Part shown: positions 15,299-21,125 of the stretch, piece by piece
How positions within the stretch are numbered: the first letter of the stretch is position 1
Layout: each line of letters begins with the position of its first letter
Source: CAYNTS01 sp964400495
Lineage (GTDB): Bacteria; Fidelibacterota; Marinisomatia; SCGC-AAA003-L08; D37C17
DNA length: 21,125 nt
Assembly (NCBI GenBank): GCA_964400495.1
Contig: CAYNTS010000039.1
Coordinates: forward strand, 1 to 21,125
Direction: 5' to 3'
Position numbers and translations under genes: made by a program
Notes under the pieces: generated by a model
Seen by the model: the letters and a program-made list of their open reading frames with translations, nothing else
The model's database searches: none
What the model was told of the DNA's origin: nothing

Positions 15299-16771
15299 AT
15301 GGGAAAAGGTGTAACACCAAAAAGTCAAGATTATTCTAAATGGTACACAGATGTAATAGCACATGCTGAATTAGCAGATTATGGTCCAGTAAAAGGGACA
15401 ATGGTAATCCGACCTTATGGGTATGGAATTTGGGAAAATATTCAGGATGCATTTGACAAACGATTTAAAGAAACTGGTCATGTAAATGCATACTTTCCAC
15501 TATTTATACCAAAATCGTTTTTATCCAAAGAAGCAGAACATGTTGAGGGGTTTGCTAAAGAATGTGCGGTAGTTACTCACTCACGACTCAAAGCAACCGA
15601 TGATGGCACAGCAGTTGAAGTAGATCCAACATCTAAACTTGAAGAAGAAATAATTGTTCGACCAACAAGTGAAACAGTGATTTGGCATATGTACAAAAAA
15701 TGGATTAATTCTTACCGTGATTTACCCCTACTTATAAATCAGTGGGCAAATGTAGTTCGTTGGGAAATGCGAACGCGCCTATTTTTGCGAACCAGTGAAT
15801 TTTTATGGCAAGAGGGTCACACAGCACATGCCACGGAAGAGGAAGCATTAGAAGAAACTCGAAAAATGCTAGAAGTATATCGTGAAGTAGTAGAAGATGT
15901 GTTGGGTGTTCCCGTATTAACTGGACGTAAATCTGAATCTGAGAAATTTGCAGGTGCTGTTGAAACACTTTGTATTGAAGCAATGATGGGTGATAAACGT
16001 GCACTTCAAGCAGGCACATCCCATTATTTGGGACAAAATTTTGCTAAAGCATTTGATGTAAAATTCCAAACGGAAAACAATACCGAAGAATATGTATATG
16101 CAACTAGTTGGGGTGTTAGCACTCGGCTTGTAGGTGCACTTATTATGGTCCATGGAGATGATAAAGGTCTTCGATTGCCACCTAAAGTTGCATCTATTCA
16201 GGTTGTGATTATTCCAATTGCTAGAGATGACGAAACCCTGCAATGTGTTAGGGATTATATCCAGCCAATGGTATCTAAACTGCGTGATAAAAATATTCGT
16301 GTTCATGTAGATGATAGAGAAAAAATGTCGCCTGGATTTAAGTTTAATGAATGGGAAATGAAGGGTGTACCTGTGCGTATTGAAGTGGGTCCACGTGATA
16401 TGCAAAATAAGCAAATTTTTACTGCTCGACGAGATACAGGTGAAAAATTTGGCATTGATATGGATGGAAGTACAGATAAAATCATTTCATTGTTAGATGA
16501 AATTCAAGATAATATGTTTAACCAAGCATTAGCATTCAGAGAAGAAAACACATTTATTGCATCAGATTATGAAGATTTTAAAACTAAAGTTACAAATGGT
16601 GGATTTGTAAAATGTGGTTGGGATGGGTCCGAAGAAACTGAAGATGCAATCAAAAAAGAAACCAAGGCAACCATTCGGTGTATTCCATTTGATGAAGAGC
16701 CAAGCAATTTAAAGTGTATTTACTCAGGCAAACCGGCAAAACACGAAGTTATTTTTGCAAAAGCATATTAA
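15299..16771 (+). CDS. proS: Prolyl-tRNA synthetase, archaeal/eukaryotic type (ProS type 3)
   Basis: The 490-residue product is a class II aminoacyl-tRNA synthetase that charges tRNA-Pro. The start KSQDYSKWYTDVI, motif 1 region (GTMVIRPYGYGIWENIQ), RPTSE at 121-125 and motif 2 (RWEMRTRLFLRTSEFLWQEG) match the short archaeal/eukaryote-like ProRS, not the longer bacterial type, and there is no inserted editing domain. The C-terminus has the zinc-binding-like domain of this type, with cysteines in VKCGWDG, IRCIPFD and LKCIYSG, and ends in the family's terminal tyrosine (FAKAY). ProRS of this type occurs in many bacteria, including Bacteroidetes and relatives. ATG 15299 is chosen; AAAAGGG lies about 11 nt upstream, rather far. 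It is the first gene of a proS-recO-esterase-rhomboid run, 17 bp before recO. Confidence 0.97.
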   Translation: MGKGVTPKSQDYSKWYTDVIAHAELADYGPVKGTMVIRPYGYGIWENIQDAFDKRFKETGHVNAYFPLFIPKSFLSKEAEHVEGFAKECAVVTHSRLKATDDGTAVEVDPTSKLEEEIIVRPTSETVIWHMYKKWINSYRDLPLLINQWANVVRWEMRTRLFLRTSEFLWQEGHTAHATEEEALEETRKMLEVYREVVEDVLGVPVLTGRKSESEKFAGAVETLCIEAMMGDKRALQAGTSHYLGQNFAKAFDVKFQTENNTEEYVYATSWGVSTRLVGALIMVHGDDKGLRLPPKVASIQVVIIPIARDDETLQCVRDYIQPMVSKLRDKNIRVHVDDREKMSPGFKFNEWEMKGVPVRIEVGPRDMQNKQIFTARRDTGEKFGIDMDGSTDKIISLLDEIQDNMFNQALAFREENTFIASDYEDFKTKVTNGGFVKCGWDGSEETEDAIKKETKATIRCIPFDEEPSNLKCIYSGKPAKHEVIFAKAY

Positions 16772-16788
16772 TTGATTTTTATGATTGT

Positions 16789-17532
16789 ATGATTATCACT
16801 TCTGACGCAATTACACTCCGAGCAATTCCATATAGTGAAACCAGTTTAATATCCAGAATATATACCAAAGATTATGGAAAAGTTGCATTAATGGCAAAGG
16901 GGGCTAGAAGAAGTAAAACTGGTTTAAGTGCAATTTTAGAACCTACAAATTTGATTTCTACAACTTATTTTTATAAAGACAATAGAAATATGCAAACCAT
17001 TAAAGAAGCTAGTTTTATTGATAGTTATTCTTCTATGAAAAATAATTTTACAGCTCTTAACTATGGTTTAGCGGTTGTAGAAATACTTGATAAAACCAGC
17101 CATGACAACGACCCCGTTCCTATTTTATTTAGGTTAGCGAATAGTGTATTATGTCAATTTAATAGTGCCGATGTAAATCATGACAATATTTTTGGATTTT
17201 TCCTGTATCAGTTTGCTTTGCGTCAAGGATTCAAACCAGAAATTCACACATGTGCAAACTGCAATACTGCATTAAGCACAGCTTCTTTTGATAGTAGAAG
17301 TGGAGAATTATCGTGTAATAATTGTAATAGACATTCTCAATTTTCTATTGAAGAAGAAGCACTTCATCTTTTATCAGAATGGAACTGTAAGCATATTCAA
17401 GAAATAGCCCATCAAAAGACTGAAACAAAACCAATTAAGCACAGTATACAGTTTCTCTTGCTATTTTTAAAATATCATATAGAAGGTATGCAACATATTA
17501 AATCGTTGAACACATTGGAGGTTTGTAGATGA
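16789..17532 (+). CDS. recO: DNA repair protein RecO
   Basis: The 247-residue product has RecO layout: an N-terminal OB-fold (IITSDAITLRAIPYSETS, IYTKDYGKVALMAKGARR) and a C-terminal helical domain with a zinc finger, C155-x2-C158 and C176-x2-C179 (CANC...CNNC). RecO loads RecA onto SSB-coated single strands with RecR in the RecFOR gap-repair pathway. Start: ATG 16789 is chosen because RecO proteins begin with this beta strand; an open frame extends back to 16714 but lies inside proS and adds nonconserved residues. The gene starts 17 bp after proS. It ends in TGA at 17530-17532, overlapping the ATG of the next gene as ATGA, which points to translational coupling and shows that TGA is a stop codon in this genome. 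Confidence 0.93.
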   Translation: MIITSDAITLRAIPYSETSLISRIYTKDYGKVALMAKGARRSKTGLSAILEPTNLISTTYFYKDNRNMQTIKEASFIDSYSSMKNNFTALNYGLAVVEILDKTSHDNDPVPILFRLANSVLCQFNSADVNHDNIFGFFLYQFALRQGFKPEIHTCANCNTALSTASFDSRSGELSCNNCNRHSQFSIEEEALHLLSEWNCKHIQEIAHQKTETKPIKHSIQFLLLFLKYHIEGMQHIKSLNTLEVCR

Positions 17533-18293
17533 GCCATACTGCACAATTTGATCCTAATAATTATGAGTTTAACCCCGAAAGCAAAAAAGGGGTATATATA
17601 ATTCATGGATTTTCAAGTACAACTTATGAGATTAAAGCTCTTGCCGAGTTTTTAGGAAATGCCGGGTTTCATGTAAAAGCGGATAATCTTCCCGGACATG
17701 GCACAACGGTTGAAGATTGCAATAGTACTAAGTTTACCGATTGGTTAGCTTATGTTGAGCAAGGAGTTGCTGAGTTAGCATCTACGTGTGATACTGTGTT
17801 TGTAGTTGGTATAAGTATGGGGGGAGTTCTTGCTTTACATTTGGCAAGTATATTTCCTTTAAATGGGGTTGTGGTTGCAGCAACTGTACTTGAGTTCAAA
17901 AAGCGATTTATGATACGCGTTGTAAATAAGTTACTTCATCGTTTTATTCCAAAACTAGACAAATCAGCTATCTATGATAAAGCAGATTTAAAAAATATGA
18001 AATTTTATGGATACAATCATTACCCGATGATTGCATTAAATGAGATGCGTAAAATGACAAATGTCATTCGAAAGGAACTTCCAAAAGTTAAAATTCCAAT
18101 AATGATAATTCATACAATGGTTGATAAAACTTCTGTTTTTGAAAATGTTAATATTATCAAAAATAATATTAATTCAACTGAAATTCAGGAGTTAATTGTT
18201 CATAAAGCTAACCATAGCCTATTTGATACAAATGATGACCAAAAACATATTTTTGACGAAACTTTAAATTTTATAAATAGTCGAAATGAGTAA
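17529..18293 (+). CDS. Alpha/beta hydrolase, carboxylesterase or monoacylglycerol-lipase type
   Basis: The 254-residue product is an alpha/beta-hydrolase of the Est30/thermostable esterase kind. The oxyanion motif is IHGFSSTTYEIKALAEFL at about 25-42, LPGHGTT is at 54-60, and the nucleophile elbow GISMGG has S96. The remaining triad members are likely D199 (HTMVDKTS) and H229 (KANHSLFD). It should hydrolyse carboxyl esters such as short acylglycerols in the cytoplasm; there is no signal peptide. It overlaps recO by 4 bp (ATGA) and the next gene by 1 bp (TAATG), so the three genes are probably translationally coupled. The specific substrate cannot be read from sequence. Confidence 0.88.
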   Translation: MSHTAQFDPNNYEFNPESKKGVYIIHGFSSTTYEIKALAEFLGNAGFHVKADNLPGHGTTVEDCNSTKFTDWLAYVEQGVAELASTCDTVFVVGISMGGVLALHLASIFPLNGVVVAATVLEFKKRFMIRVVNKLLHRFIPKLDKSAIYDKADLKNMKFYGYNHYPMIALNEMRKMTNVIRKELPKVKIPIMIIHTMVDKTSVFENVNIIKNNINSTEIQELIVHKANHSLFDTNDDQKHIFDETLNFINSRNE

Positions 18294-19129
18294 TGAAATA
18301 TCAATATACTAGTCCGGGTTCACGCAGAATATTTCAATCCAATTATTCAACCCCTAATGGTGTTAAATATCTTATAATAATAAATATTGCTGTATTTCTA
18401 TTGGTTGAGTTATCAGGATTGAAATACAGTTATTTTTTCCAACAATTTGGACTTGTACCCCAAAAAGTTTTGGCTCAACCTGCATTTTGGCAACCATTTA
18501 CCTATCTCTTTTTACATGGTGGATTTATTCATATTTTGTTCAATATGTTTGTCCTTTGGATGTTTGGAAAAGATTTAGAACGGGTATGGGGCAAAAACGA
18601 ATTTTATAAATATTATTTTATTTCTGGAGTAGGTGCTGGACTTGTTACCATTTTATTTTCAATGAACTCTACAATACCCATTGTTGGTGCATCTGGTGCA
18701 ATTTACGGATTACTATTAGCGTATGGGTTAATGTATCCAAATCGCCTTGTCTATTTATACGGAGTATTCCCCATCAAAGTTAAATTTATGGTTGGGGCAT
18801 TAGCACTGATAGCATTTTTTGCATCATTATCACCTGAACAAAGCACTATAAGTCACTTAACCCATTTATCTGGAATGGCTATTGGATTTCTATATCTTCG
18901 CTCTGGTACCCTTAAAAAAAGATTACGTTTAATTCACTTAGAGCAAGAAATTAAAAAAGAACAATCAAAAACGAATAAGGGTAGAAATGAAGATATTGAT
19001 TTTAGAAAAAAAGTAGATACAGTTTTGGAAAAATTAAATGAAACAAACTGGGAAGACCTCACCCAAGAAGAACAACATATTTTACATGAAGCAAGTCAGA
19101 GATTTCATAAAAATAGACCACCAAACTAG
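18293..19129 (+). CDS. Rhomboid family intramembrane serine protease
   Basis: The 278-residue product has about six transmembrane helices. The rhomboid signatures are FLHGGFIHILFNMFVLWMFG (helix 2 with H and N residues), the catalytic serine S134 in VGASGAIYG, and the catalytic histidine H191 in LTHLSGMAIGFLYL. It cleaves substrates within the inner membrane. After the membrane core comes a charged cytoplasmic tail of about 75 residues with a helix (VDTVLEKLNETNWEDLTQEE), commonly seen on Bacteroidetes-type rhomboids. The ATG at 18293 overlaps the previous stop (TAATG). It is the last gene of the run and ends in TAG, 79 bp before the convergent ychF stop. Confidence 0.93.
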   Translation: MKYQYTSPGSRRIFQSNYSTPNGVKYLIIINIAVFLLVELSGLKYSYFFQQFGLVPQKVLAQPAFWQPFTYLFLHGGFIHILFNMFVLWMFGKDLERVWGKNEFYKYYFISGVGAGLVTILFSMNSTIPIVGASGAIYGLLLAYGLMYPNRLVYLYGVFPIKVKFMVGALALIAFFASLSPEQSTISHLTHLSGMAIGFLYLRSGTLKKRLRLIHLEQEIKKEQSKTNKGRNEDIDFRKKVDTVLEKLNETNWEDLTQEEQHILHEASQRFHKNRPPN

Positions 19130-19153
19130 TTGAAAGTGAAGTAGTTTATAAAG

Positions 19154-19179
19154 TAAAAGTTGGATTTGCTCAACTTTTA
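19154..19179. terminator. Probable bidirectional Rho-independent terminator
   Basis: TAAAAGTTG (19154-19162) and CAACTTTTA (19171-19179) form a perfect 9-bp stem around an 8-nt loop. It sits between the convergent rhomboid and ychF stop codons. A T-rich run (19178-19202) follows on the + strand, and the stem's own A run gives a T tract in the other direction. Confidence 0.6.
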
Positions 19180-19208
19180 TCCTTTCTATTTTCTAACTTT
19201 TTACTCCC

Positions 19209-20309
19209 TTACACATTAAATTTGAAAAAAATAATATCACCATCTTGTACGATGTATGTTTTTCCTTCTTGACGAATTTTGCCAACATCTTTCAATGCCA
19301 ATTCGGAGTGATGTTTCATTAAATCATCAAAATGATAAATATCAGCTTTGATAAATCCCCGTTCAAAATCACTGTGGATTTCGCCCGCTGCTTGTGGTGC
19401 AGTAGCACCTTTTTTAATGGTCCACGCACGAACCTCTTTTTCACCTGCAGTAAAATAAGTTTCTAATCCAAGCAGAGAATATGCAGACCGAATTAGTTTG
19501 TGCAATCCTGGTTCTGTAAGCCCATATTCTTCGAGGAACATGATTCTATCATTTGTGTCCATTGTTGAAATTTCCATTTCGATATTTCCACATAGGCGGA
19601 TGGCAGTATTGCCTTCATCTTTTGCTAGATTGAACACCTCATCAACTAATTGACCTCGCTTTGATTGGGTGATTTCGCTCTCATCTACATTGGCAACATA
19701 TAATATAGGCTTATCGGTAATCAAATGTAAAGATTTCAGACTTTCTCTTTGTTTTTCATCAAGAGAAATATTTCTAACCATTTTTCCATTGTTCATTTCC
19801 TCTTGAACATTTTCTAAAACAGCTAACTCAGTAATAGATGCTTTATCTCCAGATCGAGCAGTTTTTTGCACCTTTGGAATTCGTTTTTCTATCGATTCCA
19901 TATCTCGAAGTAGCAGTTCAGTTTCAATCACTTCAATATCACGAACGGGGTTTATGCTACCTTCTACATGGGTGATATTGTCATCTTCAAAACATCGAAC
20001 CACATGCACAATTGCATCTACATTTCGGATATGAGATAAAAACTGGTTGCCCAACCCTTCACCCTTGCTTGCTCCTCTAACAAGCCCCGCAATATCAACA
20101 AATTCAATGGTTGTTGGTACAACAGATTTTGGTTTTATAAAATTGCAAATATTCTCCATACGTGGATCTGGTATTTCAACAATACCCACATTTGGATCTA
20201 TTGTACAAAACGGATAATTCTCGGCTGGTATTCCCGACTCTGTTAATGCATTAAATATTGTGGATTTACCTACATTTGGCAATCCTACAATTCCTACTTG
20301 TAATCCCAT
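19209..20309 (-). CDS. ychF: Redox-regulated ATPase/GTPase YchF (Obg family)
   Basis: The 366-residue product matches YchF over its full length. The P-loop is GLPNVGKST at 9-17, the G2/G3 region has YPFCTIDPN and FVDIAGLVRGASKGEGLGNQ, and the G4 site reads NVDES rather than NKxD, as expected for YchF, which binds ATP as well as GTP. A coiled-coil segment follows and the C-terminal TGS-like domain carries RAWTIKKGATAPQAAGEIH and ends HFDDLMK...DGDIIFFKF. YchF binds the ribosome and acts in stress and translation control. It starts at ATG 20309 and has no strong Shine-Dalgarno. It is apparently monocistronic, with 390 bp of noncoding sequence upstream. Confidence 0.96.
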   Translation of the reverse strand: MGLQVGIVGLPNVGKSTIFNALTESGIPAENYPFCTIDPNVGIVEIPDPRMENICNFIKPKSVVPTTIEFVDIAGLVRGASKGEGLGNQFLSHIRNVDAIVHVVRCFEDDNITHVEGSINPVRDIEVIETELLLRDMESIEKRIPKVQKTARSGDKASITELAVLENVQEEMNNGKMVRNISLDEKQRESLKSLHLITDKPILYVANVDESEITQSKRGQLVDEVFNLAKDEGNTAIRLCGNIEMEISTMDTNDRIMFLEEYGLTEPGLHKLIRSAYSLLGLETYFTAGEKEVRAWTIKKGATAPQAAGEIHSDFERGFIKADIYHFDDLMKHHSELALKDVGKIRQEGKTYIVQDGDIIFFKFNV

Positions 20310-20698
20310 TATTAAAATTACAGAGAAAATAGTAAAAACTACATGGTGTTTGTGAAGTGAAAATCATAAAGGAAAGCAGAAATTATTTAAAACGTAAAGA
20401 TTGAAAGTTAAACTTGGAGATTGAGACTCTTCATTTCATTCAGAGTGACAGGTTATTCAGAATAATTAATCAGTATGCCCGGAGTTTGTTGAAGGGTAGG
20501 GTTGATTATGTGTCAGTCCTTTTATTGGCTCTGTACATTTCCCAAGAAGAAAGTAGAGTCGAGGTTGCCTCGATAGAATCATTGCAAATTACAAAGTAAA
20601 AAATTGAAATTTCAAAAAGTGAACCATGTAACTCTGAAAAGCATCCATGGAGTATGTAGAACGAATAAACTCACTGGCTACTTTAATTACGAATTTGG
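20310..20698. other. Gene-poor interval with possible decayed repeat and uncertain small ORF
   Basis: This interval holds no recognisable gene. A 61-codon frame (TTG 20414 to TAA 20599) reads FIQSDRLFRIINQYARSLLK...VSVLLLALYISQEES; it looks protein-like but has no family I recognise, a weak TTG start and no Shine-Dalgarno, so I do not call it a gene. It could be the N-terminal remnant of a broken gene. Bases 20422-20450 (TGAGACTCTTCATTTCATTC followed by AGAGTGACA) resemble the TGAGATTCTTC...GAATGACA type of dispersed palindromic repeat seen in many FCB genomes; that comparison is from memory. TCGAGG-TTG-CCTCGA at 20559-20573 is a small perfect hairpin. G+C looks slightly higher here than in the genes around it. 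Confidence 0.4.
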
Positions 20699-20716
20699 AA
20701 TTAGGAATTACGAATT
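20685..20716. repeat. Left terminal repeat cluster
   Basis: AATTACGAATT occurs twice in direct orientation (20685-20695 and 20706-20716). The 18-mer AATTAGGAATTACGAATT at 20699-20716 is the exact reverse complement of 21079-21096. The pairing stops at both ends of the 18-mer. Confidence 0.9.
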
Positions 20717-21060
20717 TTCATTGTTTTTATGATACTTCCGGAAATTTTGAGAATTTCTTCACAGTCAGTAATTAATGATTCTACTTCACTCTTTGATAAA
20801 ATATCAGAATCTCGTAGCAGTCTCAGCCAATAATGAGTTTCACGTGCTTCTTTATAAGCGATTGATAATTTTGCTTTAAAGTCTTTTTCAGATTGACCAC
20901 CAATTGCCTCTTCAATATTCGCTCCTATTGATGTTCCACTTCTCAATATTTGTTTTGATAAGACATATTCTTTTTTCTCACCACATAGAAACTGATGCAA
21001 TTTCACAATTCGTAATGCAAAGGCATAACTTTTATCTTGAATCACATTATCTCTTTTCAC
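20701..21060 (-). CDS. Four-helix-bundle protein (23S rRNA IVS / bAvd-like, TIGR02436 type)
   Basis: The 119-residue all-helical product carries the family core ILRSGTSIGANIEEAIGG, then SEKDFKAKLSIAYKEARETH and YWLRLLRDS. Proteins of this family are encoded by intervening sequences in some 23S rRNA genes and, more often, by free-standing cassettes; they form pentameric bundles related to Avd of diversity-generating retroelements. The biochemical function is unknown. The start is GTG 21060: AGGA lies 7 nt upstream and an in-frame TAG precedes it, so no longer start exists. The last residues, IRNS, and the TAA stop are encoded inside the left 18-nt repeat. There is no rRNA gene and no retroelement reverse transcriptase in the window. 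Confidence 0.88.
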   Translation of the reverse strand: MKRDNVIQDKSYAFALRIVKLHQFLCGEKKEYVLSKQILRSGTSIGANIEEAIGGQSEKDFKAKLSIAYKEARETHYWLRLLRDSDILSKSEVESLITDCEEILKISGSIIKTMKIRNS

Positions 21061-21067
21061 AACCCAT

Positions 21068-21071
21068 TCCT
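21068..21071 (-). promoter_or_regulatory. Shine-Dalgarno within repeat-like sequence
   Basis: AGGA on the - strand stands 7 nt before GTG 21060. It belongs to a second, partial copy of the repeat motif (ATTCCTAATT at 21066-21075 on the + strand), so the repeat family supplies the ribosome binding site. It decides the GTG start. Confidence 0.6.
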
Positions 21072-21078
21072 AATTATT

Positions 21079-21096
21079 AATTCGTAATTCCTAATT
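21079..21096. repeat. Right terminal inverted repeat
   Basis: AATTCGTAATTCCTAATT is the exact reverse complement of 20699-20716 over 18 nt. A partial copy lies just inside at 21066-21076. Beyond it the composition changes to a more G+C-rich stretch (21102-21125) that runs off the window and cannot be assigned. Confidence 0.9.
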
Positions 21097-21125
21097 ATCA
21101 TTTCCCGTCCGGTGGAGTGAGGGTT

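Larger units (their letters stand above)
20699..21096. mobile_element. 398-bp repeat-bounded cassette carrying a four-helix-bundle gene
   Basis: Perfect 18-nt inverted repeats, AATTAGGAATTACGAATT at 20699-20716 and its reverse complement at 21079-21096, enclose one small gene. The left repeat encodes the gene's last four residues and stop; the sequence just inside the right repeat supplies the Shine-Dalgarno. No transposase is present, so if it moves it must be mobilised in trans or by recombination. I infer a mobile or miniature-element-like unit from the architecture; there is no direct evidence of movement and no target-site duplication I can define. Confidence 0.5.

Noticed and set aside
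15917..16414. 165-codon antisense frame within proS
   Set aside because: It is a shadow of the conserved proS frame with unnatural composition and no recognisable domain.
16714..16788. Longer RecO N-terminus starting inside proS
   Set aside because: The extra 25 residues are the proS end read in another frame and do not look like RecO; the family start IITSDAITLRAIPYSE begins at ATG 16789.
20701..21060. Accessory Avd gene of a diversity-generating retroelement
   Set aside because: The protein is of the wider bAvd-like family, but there is no reverse transcriptase, template repeat or variable target gene within the window.
20685..21096. CRISPR array or 23S rRNA intervening sequence
   Set aside because: The repeats are inverted, only a few copies exist and there are no regular spacers. 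No rRNA sequence flanks the gene, so it is not an IVS inside 23S rRNA.

Overview
The window is AT-rich bacterial chromosome, roughly one third G+C by eye, with tightly packed genes on both strands and no rRNA or tRNA gene that I can recognise. The opening gene is a secreted FG-GAP/PKD protein ending in two dockerin-like repeats of the GDxxxDGxxNVLDI type. Together with the Bacteroidetes-style DUF2797 protein, the archaeal/eukaryotic-type ProRS, the protease/propeller/barrel protein and the four-helix-bundle cassette, this suggests the FCB group, perhaps Candidatus Marinimicrobia (SAR406) or a relative. That placement is inference from gene style, not a phylogeny.

Layout: (1) 1-1411, + strand: 3' part of a secreted FG-GAP/PKD/dockerin-like gene, interrupted by one in-frame TGA exactly where the PKD domain should have its Trp. 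(2) 1380-3478, - strand: nucleoside (uridine) kinase-like gene, DoxX gene and the N-terminal remnant of a GNAT acetyltransferase, cut off at the dockerin stop codon. (3) 3566-4792, +: Eis-like acetyltransferase. (4) 4799-11762, -: topA, an enoyl-ACP-reductase-like SDR, a large exported metalloprotease/TolB-propeller/beta-barrel protein and a DUF1761 membrane protein. (5) 11861-13553, +: DUF2797 zinc-ribbon protein and a DDAH/arginine-deiminase-fold hydrolase. (6) 13624-15168, -: YtcJ-type amidohydrolase. (7) 15299-19129, +: proS-recO-esterase-rhomboid, the last three overlapping. (8) 19209-20309, -: ychF. (9) 20310-21125: a gene-poor stretch, then a 398-bp cassette with perfect 18-nt inverted repeats around a four-helix-bundle (23S-IVS/bAvd-like) gene.

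Most of the window is housekeeping: DNA topology, proline charging, recombination repair, the YchF GTPase and lipid or envelope functions. The unusual parts are at the two ends: a decaying secreted gene fused against a truncated acetyltransferase at the left, and a repeat-bounded mini-cassette whose repeats supply the gene's stop codon and Shine-Dalgarno at the right. I see no CRISPR array, phage or classical insertion sequence, and nothing that amounts to a complete new defence or biosynthetic system.
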